This document shows positions 6,000-11,151 of a DNA stretch of 11,151 nucleotides, in pieces. Both the position numbers and the translations under genes were made by a program. Positions within the stretch are counted from its first letter, which is position 1. Every line of letters begins with the position of its first letter. Source of the DNA: Methyloceanibacter sp. (GTDB lineage Bacteria > Pseudomonadota > Alphaproteobacteria > Rhizobiales > Methyloligellaceae); contig JAENXG010000056.1 of the NCBI GenBank assembly GCA_016649675.1, forward strand, positions 1 to 11,151, written 5' to 3'. The notes under the pieces are model-generated. The model was not told where the DNA came from and ran no database searches. It saw only the letters and a list, made by a program, of their open reading frames with translations.

Positions 6000-6029
6000 C
6001 TTGCCAGAGTGGAACGAACTGCCTAAATA
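6000..6029 (+). promoter_or_regulatory. Candidate promoter for rpoZ (sigma-70 and possibly RpoH-like)
   Basis: TTGCCA (6001-6006) and TAAATA (6024-6029) are 17 bases apart and fit a vegetative promoter moderately well. The same bases also read CTTG (6000-6003), 18 bases, CCTAAAT (6022-6028), close to the alphaproteobacterial heat-shock pattern CTTG-N17/18-CYTATNT. Both readings are by eye. Confidence 0.4.
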
Positions 6030-6066
6030 GAGGCCAAATCAGCCCAAACTGAACAAGGATCCCCTG

Positions 6067-6477
6067 ATGGCTCGCGTCACCGTCGAGGACTGCGTCGACA
6101 AGATTCCCAACCGCTTCGAGCTCGTGCTCCTGGCCAGCCACCGCGCCCGCACCATTTCCGCCGGCGCCCAGATCGCCGTGCAACGCGACAACGACAAGAA
6201 TCCCGTGGTGGCGCTCCGCGAGATCGCCGATAAGAAAATCGCCGCCGACGACCTTAGGGAAGACTTCATCCACTCGATGCAGAAATATGTCGAGGTGGAC
6301 GAGCCCGAGGCGGAAGCCGTGCCCATGCTCTCAAGCGACACCAGGATGCCCATCCTCGGCCAGGACGATCAGTCGAGCGACAGCTCGGTCGACAAGATGA
6401 CCGAGGAGGAGCTGTTGCGCAGGATGGCGAGCCAGGCACCTTCGGATGGCTCCAATGCGGGACCGCGCTCGCGCTGA
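6067..6477 (+). CDS. rpoZ: DNA-directed RNA polymerase omega subunit
   Basis: Omega binds the beta-prime subunit, helps RNA polymerase assembly and, in E. coli, forms part of a ppGpp-binding site. The 136-residue protein has the conserved core MARVTVEDCVDKIPNRFELV at its start, then LLASHRARTISAGAQ and the NPVVALREIADKKI stretch near 45-58. Beyond about residue 75 it has a long acidic, Ser/Asp/Glu-rich tail, seen in other alphaproteobacterial omegas and absent from the 91-residue E. coli protein. AAGGA at 6055-6059 is seven bases before the ATG. It is followed by rsh, the usual arrangement, which links the polymerase subunit to the alarmone enzyme. Confidence 0.97.
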   Translation: MARVTVEDCVDKIPNRFELVLLASHRARTISAGAQIAVQRDNDKNPVVALREIADKKIAADDLREDFIHSMQKYVEVDEPEAEAVPMLSSDTRMPILGQDDQSSDSSVDKMTEEELLRRMASQAPSDGSNAGPRSR

Positions 6478-6528
6478 TCTGACTTGCTCTGAGCCGAGCC
6501 GGGGCTATCGCTTTGCCTGCCTTCTTCG

Positions 6529-6552
6529 TCATCCCGGCGAAAGCCGGGATGA
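6529..6552. repeat. REP-like perfect hairpin between rpoZ and rsh
   Basis: TCATCCCGGC (6529-6538) and GCCGGGATGA (6543-6552) are exact reverse complements around the loop GAAA, a stable GNRA tetraloop in RNA. The sequence resembles a dispersed palindromic element I recall from many proteobacterial genomes (CGTCATCCCGGCGAAAGCC type). TTTT follows at 6554-6557 on the plus strand, so it might also slow or partly terminate transcription between rpoZ and rsh. Whether it is repeated in this genome cannot be seen from one copy. Confidence 0.75.
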
Positions 6553-6612
6553 ATTTTCGCACGCGCTGAGCCTGCGGCGCTTGCTGCCGGCTGACCAGAG
6601 AAGGCCCGCGCC

Positions 6613-8841
6613 ATGACCCGCCAATACGAGCTGGTCGAGCGCGTGCTGAGCTACCAGCCCAATGCCGACGAGGCGCTGCTCAACCGCGCCTATGTCTACG
6701 CCATGAAGGCGCACGGCAATCAGAAGCGGGCCTCCGGAGCTCCCTTTTTCTCCCACCCCCTCGAGGTCGCCGCCATCCTTGCCGAAATGCGGCTCGACGA
6801 CGCGACCATCGCCACCGCGCTGCTGCACGACACGATCGAGGATACCGACACCACCCGCGGCGAGATCGACGCTCTGTTCGGCCGCGAGATTGGAACGCTC
6901 GTCGACGGCCTCACCAAGATCAAGAAACTCGACCTCGTCACCAAGAAGGCCGAGCAGGCCGAGAACTTCCGCAAGCTGCTGCTCGCCATTTCGAGCGATA
7001 TCCGCGTGCTCCTCGTCAAGCTCGCCGACCGCCTGCACAACATGCGGACGCTCGAGCATATGAAGCCGGCGAAGCGCAAGATCATCGCCGAGGAGACCAT
7101 GGACATCTACGCGCCCCTTGCCGGCCGCATGGGCATGCAATGGCTGCGCGAGGAGCTCGAGGACCATGCTTTCGCCTGGCTGAACCCCGAAGCCCACTCC
7201 GCCGTGGTCGAGCGTCTCAAGATCTTGCGCGAGCGCAACCAGGGCCTGATCAACGAGATCGAGGTCGCGCTGACCACCAAGCTCGAGGAAGCCGAGGTGG
7301 CCAGCATCGTGGCTGGGCGGGAGAAGACGCCTTACGCCATCTGGAGCAAGATGGAGCGCAAGCAGATCTCGCTCGAGCAGTTGTCCGACATCTATGCTTT
7401 CCGCATCGTCGTGCCGCAGGTCGAGGATTGCTACCGCGCACTCTCCGTCGTGCACACCACCTGGCACGTCGTGCCCGGCCGCTTCAAGGACTACATCTCG
7501 AACCCCAAGCAGAACGACTACCAGTCGATCCACACCACGATCGTCGGGCCGCGCCATCAGCGCGTCGAGCTGCAGATTCGCACCGAGCGGATGCATTCGG
7601 TGGCCGAATATGGCGTGGCGGCGCATGCCCTCTACAAGGACGCCAACGGCTCGCACGCGCCCAAGGGGATGGTGCCCTCGCAAGACAGTAACGCCTATCG
7701 GTGGCTCCGCCATCTGGTCGGCATGCTGCTCGACGGCGACAATCCCGAGGAGTTCCTCGAGCACACCAAGCTCGAGCTGTTCCAGGACCAGGTGTTCTGC
7801 TTCACACCCAAGGGACGGCTGATCGCGTTGCCGCGCGGGGCGAACCCCATCGACTTCGCCTATGCAGTGCACACCGATGTCGGCAATACCTGCGTCGGGG
7901 CCAAGATCAACGGCCGCCCGATGCCGCTCGTGACTGAGCTCAGGAACGGTGATGAGGTCGAGATCGTCTGCTCGAAGGCCCAGCTGCCGCCGTCGGCCTG
8001 GCAAAGCATTGCCGTCACCGGCAAGGCGCGCTCGGCCATAAGGCGCGCGACCCGCGACGCCGTGCGCGCCCAGTACGGCAAGCTCGGGCGCGAGATCCTG
8101 GTGCGCGCCTTTCAGCGCCGGGAGAAGACCTTCAGCGAGGAAGGCATCGCGCTCGCGCTTGGCCGTCTCTCGCAGAAGACCGCCGAGGATGTGATGGCGG
8201 CGGTGGGGCGGGGCGAGCTTGCCTCGGCCGATGTGGTTCGCGCGGTCTTTCCCGAGGAGACTCCTGCCGAGCCTCCCAAGCGGCGGCGCAAGGTCAAGCG
8301 CACCGAAGAAGGCTGGTTCGGGCTCGGCAAGGTGATGGGCCTCAAATTCCGCTGGCCGGGATCGAGTGCACTCCCCCGCCAGGACGGACCGAGCGGCATC
8401 CCGATCAGGGGGTTGCGCGGCGATTTGCCGGTGAGCTTCGCCGATGGCGGGGCCGTTCCCGGCGACCGGATCGTCGGCATCCTTTCGCCGGGCCAAGGCA
8501 TCACCATCTATCCGATCCACGCCGAGGCGCTGAAAGCCTTCGACGAGGAGCCCGAGCGCTGGATCGATGTGACCTGGGACATCGGCGAGGACAACCCGCA
8601 GCGCTTCCCGGCCAAGATCGCGGTGACCGTGCTCAACGAGCCGGGGAGCCTCGCCCAGATTGCGGCCGTGATCGGCGAGGCCGACGGCAATATCGACAAT
8701 GTCAAGATGACCAACCGGGTGCCGGACTACACCGAGATGCTCATCGACCTCGAAGTGTGGGACCTGAAGCACCTGAACGACATCCTGGTGGGGCTCAGGG
8801 CCAAGGACGTCGTGAGCAGGGCCGCGCGGGCGAGCGGTTAG
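6613..8841 (+). CDS. rsh: Bifunctional (p)ppGpp synthetase/hydrolase, RelA/SpoT homologue
   Basis: Rsh makes (p)ppGpp from ATP and GDP/GTP and also degrades it, controlling the stringent response. The 742-residue protein has the full long-RSH layout. The N-terminal HD hydrolase has His48 (FFSHPLEVA), His72-Asp73 (LLHDTIEDT) and Asp139 (LADRLHNMR). The synthetase follows, with RFKDYISNPKQNDYQSIHTT from 289 and ELQIRTERMHSVAEYGVAAH at 318-337. A TGS domain lies near 388-453, then a helical/zinc-finger-like middle, and a C-terminal ACT domain at about 666-742. The RFKD motif is the type found in bifunctional enzymes rather than the EXDD of synthetase-only RelA, and the hydrolase residues are intact. 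GAGAAGG (6598-6604) lies eight bases before the ATG. The 135-base gap after rpoZ contains the REP-like hairpin. Confidence 0.97.
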   Translation: MTRQYELVERVLSYQPNADEALLNRAYVYAMKAHGNQKRASGAPFFSHPLEVAAILAEMRLDDATIATALLHDTIEDTDTTRGEIDALFGREIGTLVDGLTKIKKLDLVTKKAEQAENFRKLLLAISSDIRVLLVKLADRLHNMRTLEHMKPAKRKIIAEETMDIYAPLAGRMGMQWLREELEDHAFAWLNPEAHSAVVERLKILRERNQGLINEIEVALTTKLEEAEVASIVAGREKTPYAIWSKMERKQISLEQLSDIYAFRIVVPQVEDCYRALSVVHTTWHVVPGRFKDYISNPKQNDYQSIHTTIVGPRHQRVELQIRTERMHSVAEYGVAAHALYKDANGSHAPKGMVPSQDSNAYRWLRHLVGMLLDGDNPEEFLEHTKLELFQDQVFCFTPKGRLIALPRGANPIDFAYAVHTDVGNTCVGAKINGRPMPLVTELRNGDEVEIVCSKAQLPPSAWQSIAVTGKARSAIRRATRDAVRAQYGKLGREILVRAFQRREKTFSEEGIALALGRLSQKTAEDVMAAVGRGELASADVVRAVFPEETPAEPPKRRRKVKRTEEGWFGLGKVMGLKFRWPGSSALPRQDGPSGIPIRGLRGDLPVSFADGGAVPGDRIVGILSPGQGITIYPIHAEALKAFDEEPERWIDVTWDIGEDNPQRFPAKIAVTVLNEPGSLAQIAAVIGEADGNIDNVKMTNRVPDYTEMLIDLEVWDLKHLNDILVGLRAKDVVSRAARASG

Positions 8842-8849
8842 GACGCTGG

Positions 8850-8879
8850 TTGTCTTAAGGAACCTAACCTACATATGTT
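8850..8879 (+). promoter_or_regulatory. Candidate promoter for the DUF2062-pdxJ-acpS genes
   Basis: TTGTCT (8850-8855) and TATGTT (8874-8879) are separated by 18 bases in an AT-richer patch of the 105-base gap after rsh. The second element overlaps the palindrome ACATATGT (8871-8878). The match is moderate, and readthrough from rsh is an alternative. Confidence 0.35.
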
Positions 8880-8946
8880 CTGACGTTCGTCGCCAAAGGG
8901 CCACGTCGTCTGGCTATTGGGTTGGCGTTCGGTTCTCGAGGTGGTG

Positions 8947-9507
8947 ATGCTGTTCAGGCGCCGCGTGGCGGAGAGCTTTCCGGGGCGAATGCGGGTGCAT
9001 CTGTGGCCGCGCCGCAGCTGGGGCCGCTCGAGCCGCTACGTCGTCTATCGCCTTCGCCGCTTGAGCGATTCGCCTCACGCCGTCGCGCTCGGCTTCGCGG
9101 TCGGCGCCTTCTCGGCGGCCACGCCCTTTCTCGGCACCCACATGATGATGGCGGCGTTGATCGCCTGGCTGATCGGCGGCAGCATCGTATCTGCCGTTCT
9201 CGGAACCTTTCTCGGCAACCCGCTGACCTATCCGCTGTTGTGGTATCTGACCTACGAGGCCGGCAATTTGATGCTCGGGGGCCATGTCCAGAAGCATCGC
9301 ATCGATCTCTCCAACGGCATTTTCCAATCCTCCCTGGCGAAGTTGTGGCCGATCCTGAAGCCGATGACGCTCGGCTGCATCCCGGTCGGGCTCGCTCTTG
9401 CTGCGCTGAGCTATGTCCTCGTCAAGCCGATGGTCGAGGCCTATCAGCGCCGTCGCCGCCGCGAGATTGAGCTCCGGTCCGGGCGGGAAGCCCTCGGCGC
9501 CCCATGA
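8947..9507 (+). CDS. DUF2062 family inner-membrane protein
   Basis: A 186-residue membrane protein of a family without an agreed function. The first ~40 residues are strongly basic (LFRRR, RMRVHLWPRRSWGRSSRY), as expected for a cytoplasmic N-terminus. Hydrophobic stretches follow at about 45-78 (containing FSAATPFLGTHMMMAALIAW), 80-108 (VLGTFLGNPLTYPLLWYLTY) and 139-161. A basic tail from 168 is also likely cytoplasmic. The Gly/Pro-rich PFLGTH and GNPLTYP motifs are typical of the family. The ATG at 8947 is preferred because GAGG (8938-8941) lies five bases upstream; GTG or TTG codons further upstream are possible. Its TGA overlaps the pdxJ ATG, so the two are coupled. Confidence 0.87.
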   Translation: MLFRRRVAESFPGRMRVHLWPRRSWGRSSRYVVYRLRRLSDSPHAVALGFAVGAFSAATPFLGTHMMMAALIAWLIGGSIVSAVLGTFLGNPLTYPLLWYLTYEAGNLMLGGHVQKHRIDLSNGIFQSSLAKLWPILKPMTLGCIPVGLALAALSYVLVKPMVEAYQRRRRREIELRSGREALGAP

Positions 9508-10331
9508 CGGCCGTCCCTTCGCCGCGCGCGCGCCAAGGCCCGGGCGCGCCCCCGATCCGCCTCGGCATCAACATCGATCACGTGGCGACGCTCCGCAATG
9601 CGCGGGGAGGGCGCCACCCCGATCCCTTGCGTGCCGCCACGCTCGCGGTCGAAGCCGGAGCCAACAACATCACCGCGCATTTGCGCGAGGATCGCCGCCA
9701 CATCACCGACGACGACATCGCGCGGCTCATCGCCGCTGAGCTTGCGCCGCTCAATCTCGAGATGGCGGCCACACCGGAGATGCTGGCAATCGCCCTGAAG
9801 GCGATGCCGCACGCCGCTTGTCTCGTTCCAGAGAAGCGCACCGAGCGCACCACCGAGGGCGGGCTCGACATCCTCGGCCAGCACAATCTGCTGGCGCCCG
9901 TGGTCTCGCAGCTTGTCGATGCAGGCATTCACGTATCCCTGTTCATTGCTGCCGAGCTTTGCCAGATCGAAACGGCGGCGCGTCTTCGGGCGCCGGCCAT
10001 CGAGATTCACGTCGGCGCCTGGTGCGATGCGCTTGCCGAAGGACGCGCGCGCGATGCCGAGGCCGAGTGGCGGCTTATTTGTGACGGTGCACGGGCCGCG
10101 CACGAGCTCGGCCTCGAAGTGCATGCCGGGCATGGCCTCAACTACGCGACGGCGGAAACCATTGCCGCGCTGCCGGAGCTCGTCGAGCTAAACATCGGTC
10201 ATTTCCTCGTGGGCGAGGCGATCTTTGTCGGTCTCGCCGAGAGCGTGCGGCGAATGCGTGCCGCGATGGATAAGGGACGACAGACCCTGCGGCATAGCGA
10301 CACGGAAATTCGAGTCGGCGGCGGCACGTGA
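9504..10331 (+). CDS. pdxJ: Pyridoxine 5'-phosphate synthase
   Basis: PdxJ condenses 3-amino-2-oxopropyl phosphate with 1-deoxy-D-xylulose 5-phosphate to pyridoxine 5'-phosphate in the DXP-dependent vitamin B6 pathway. The 275-residue TIM-barrel protein has LGINIDHVATLRNARGG (20-36), AHLREDRRHITD with His59, NLEMAAT with Glu86, LVPEKRTERTTEGGLD near 107-122, and HAGHGLNYAT with His210. These residues match E. coli His45, Glu72 and His193. It carries about 14 extra N-terminal residues and a short C-terminal extension compared with E. coli. The start ATG overlaps the DUF2062 stop (ATGA), which supports this start, and its TGA overlaps the acpS start (TGATG). Confidence 0.97.
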   Translation: MTAVPSPRARQGPGAPPIRLGINIDHVATLRNARGGRHPDPLRAATLAVEAGANNITAHLREDRRHITDDDIARLIAAELAPLNLEMAATPEMLAIALKAMPHAACLVPEKRTERTTEGGLDILGQHNLLAPVVSQLVDAGIHVSLFIAAELCQIETAARLRAPAIEIHVGAWCDALAEGRARDAEAEWRLICDGARAAHELGLEVHAGHGLNYATAETIAALPELVELNIGHFLVGEAIFVGLAESVRRMRAAMDKGRQTLRHSDTEIRVGGGT

Positions 10332-10741
10332 TGATCATCGGGCTCGGCAACGACATGATCGACATCAGACGGATCGAGCTTGCGCTCGATCGCTATGGCG
10401 AGCGCTTCCTCTGCCGCGTCTTCACCGAGACGGAGCGGCTGAAATCCGACGGCCGGGCGGGCCGCGTCGCCTCCTACGCCAAGCGCTTCGCCGCCAAGGA
10501 GGCTTGCGCCAAGGCTCTCGGCACGGGCTTCCGCCAGGGCGTATCCTGGCGCGACATGGGGGTGGTCAATCTGCCGAGCGGCCGTCCCACCTTGCAGCTC
10601 ACCGGAGGGGCAGCGAGGGCGCTTCAGCTTCTCACGCCCGATGGCCATGAGGTGCGCATCGACCTCTCAATTACCGATGATTTTCCGACCGCCCAGGCGA
10701 TCGTCATCATCTCCGCCATAAAGGTCTCGCTGCGCGATTGA
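10331..10741 (+). CDS. acpS: Holo-[acyl-carrier-protein] synthase
   Basis: AcpS moves the 4'-phosphopantetheine of CoA onto a serine of apo-acyl carrier protein, activating fatty acid synthesis. The 136-residue protein has the two magnesium/substrate motifs of the family: IIGLGNDMIDIRRIE at residues 2-16 with Asp8, and KRFAAKEACAKALGTGF from 51 with Glu57 and Lys61. The ATG at 10331 shares its A with the pdxJ stop codon (TGATG). A GTG immediately before it (10328) would add one residue. No clear ribosome binding site is seen, so translation is probably coupled to pdxJ. lepB begins 90 bases downstream. Confidence 0.96.
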   Translation: MIIGLGNDMIDIRRIELALDRYGERFLCRVFTETERLKSDGRAGRVASYAKRFAAKEACAKALGTGFRQGVSWRDMGVVNLPSGRPTLQLTGGAARALQLLTPDGHEVRIDLSITDDFPTAQAIVIISAIKVSLRD

Positions 10742-10746
10742 CCGGT

Positions 10747-10775
10747 TTGCCTCATTCAAAGGGAGAGGCTATAGG
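10747..10775 (+). promoter_or_regulatory. Candidate sigma-70 promoter for lepB
   Basis: TTGCCT (10747-10752) and TATAGG (10770-10775) are exactly 17 bases apart and match the consensus at four positions each. It would give lepB its own transcript in addition to readthrough from acpS. Confidence 0.4.
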
Positions 10776-10791
10776 GGCGCCAGTCCCATAG
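10769..10791. repeat. Imperfect inverted repeat over the lepB -10 region
   Basis: CTAT (10769-10772) and GGG (10774-10776) pair with CCC (10785-10787) and ATAG (10788-10791), leaving one bulged A on the left and an eight-base centre. It overlaps the proposed -10 element, so it could be an operator or an RNA hairpin at the 5' end of the transcript. Chance is possible. Confidence 0.3.
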
Positions 10792-10831
10792 CGGATCGAA
10801 TCCAAGCTAAGAACCGAGGAGAGCTTCCGAG

Positions 10832-11151
10832 ATGAGCGTCGAGGCCGAGAACACGGAAGCAAGAAGCAGTGTAAAGGACACAGTCCGCGTCATCATCCAC
10901 GCGCTGATCCTCGCGCTGATCGTGCGGATTTTCCTGTTCCAACCCTTCAACATCCCCTCAGGCTCGATGATCCCGACGCTCCTCGTCGGGGACTATCTCT
11001 TCGTGTCGAAATATAGCTACGGCTACAGCAAGTACTCCATCCCATTCGGGTTCAACCTGTTCTCTGGCCGGATCTGGGCCAAAGAGCCCGACCGTGGCGA
11101 CGTGGTCGTGTTCAAGCTGCCGCGCGACAACGAGACGGACTACATCAAGCG
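10832..11151 (+). CDS. lepB: Signal peptidase I, N-terminal part (cut by window edge)
   Basis: LepB is the inner-membrane serine protease that removes signal peptides from exported proteins. The first 106 residues are visible and the frame is open to the window edge. After a short charged N-terminus (MSVEAENTEA) comes a single membrane segment at about 19-38 (RVIIHALILALIVRIFLFQP). The catalytic-serine motif NIPSGSMIPTLLVGDYLFVSK follows, with Ser45 as the nucleophile by analogy with E. coli Ser90. DRGDVVVFKLP at 87-97 is the next conserved box, and the general-base lysine lies just beyond or at the edge. GAGGAGAG (10816-10823) is eight bases before the ATG. A single membrane anchor is the usual alphaproteobacterial form. 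Confidence 0.96.
   Translation, partial: MSVEAENTEARSSVKDTVRVIIHALILALIVRIFLFQPFNIPSGSMIPTLLVGDYLFVSKYSYGYSKYSIPFGFNLFSGRIWAKEPDRGDVVVFKLPRDNETDYIK

Noticed and set aside
6266..6562. Minus-strand frame starting in the REP-like hairpin with an IPAFAGMT peptide
   Set aside because: That peptide is simply the translation of the palindromic repeat, a familiar source of false genes, and the rest is antisense to rpoZ.
6529..8772. A 747-codon open frame on the minus strand, antisense to nearly all of rsh
   Set aside because: It mirrors the strong G/C third-position bias of rsh, which removes stop codons from the opposite strand. Its protein is a His/Asp/Val/Leu-rich mixture with no recognisable domain, while the plus-strand frame is a complete, motif-perfect RSH.
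8856..8869. TTAA and TAAC spaced like a CtrA binding site after rsh
   Set aside because: The second half and the six-base spacing do not fit the TTAA-N7-TTAA pattern.
8859..8887. GGAAC followed by CGTT upstream of the DUF2062 gene, like a general stress (EcfG) promoter
   Set aside because: The spacer is 20 bases, whereas this promoter class normally has 16-17, so the match is probably accidental.
10792..10802. GGATCGAATCC upstream of lepB resembling a tRNA T-arm
   Set aside because: It lacks the invariant TTC of the T-loop and no acceptor, D-arm or anticodon stem can be built around it.
1..11151. Search for CRISPR arrays, insertion-sequence ends, integrase or phage genes, tRNA, rRNA and tmRNA genes
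   Set aside because: No spaced direct repeats, transposase-like protein or RNA-gene signatures were seen; apart from the left edge, the window is filled with identifiable chromosomal genes.

Overview
The window is GC-rich chromosomal DNA from an alphaproteobacterium, most likely of the Hyphomicrobiales/Rhizobiales. The evidence is the gene order (dapA-smpB; folK-rpoZ-rsh; DUF2062-pdxJ-acpS-lepB), a single bifunctional RelA/SpoT homologue, an omega subunit with an acidic tail, and a DUF3775 protein. Species cannot be told from the sequence. Almost everything is core housekeeping. I see no insertion sequence, prophage, CRISPR array, tRNA or rRNA gene.

Layout. (1) Positions 1-657 are the weakest part. 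Two unrecognised short minus-strand reading frames lie at the left edge (the outer one runs off the window), followed by a leader with a candidate promoter for dapA. (2) 658-2591, plus strand: dapA (lysine/cell-wall precursor synthesis), smpB (ribosome rescue) and a peroxiredoxin-fold protein whose expected catalytic cysteines are replaced. (3) 5335 down to 2595, minus strand: a four-gene series of NYN/LabA-type nuclease-like protein, beta-hydroxyacid dehydrogenase, family 5 uracil-DNA glycosylase and DUF3775 protein. It meets the dapA-side genes tail to tail with three bases between stop codons. (4) 5430-8841, plus strand: folK, rpoZ and rsh, with a REP-like perfect hairpin between rpoZ and rsh. 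(5) 8947 to the end, plus strand: DUF2062 membrane protein, pdxJ and acpS with overlapping stop and start codons, then a short promoter-bearing gap and the start of lepB, which is cut by the window edge.

How the genes relate. Several make precursors or cofactors: DapA (meso-diaminopimelate and lysine), FolK (folate), PdxJ (pyridoxal phosphate) and AcpS (holo-acyl carrier protein). Others serve RNA polymerase and the stringent response (RpoZ, Rsh), translation rescue (SmpB), protein export (LepB) and DNA or RNA maintenance (UDG, NYN protein). Rsh has intact hydrolase and synthetase motifs of the bifunctional RFKD type, so this strain probably both makes and degrades (p)ppGpp with this enzyme.

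I found no convincing undescribed multi-gene system. The most notable points are the cysteine-replaced peroxiredoxin-like protein beside smpB, the repair/nuclease-flavoured minus-strand series inserted between smpB and folK, the unidentified left-edge reading frames, and candidate regulatory elements upstream of rpoZ, rsh, folK and lepB.
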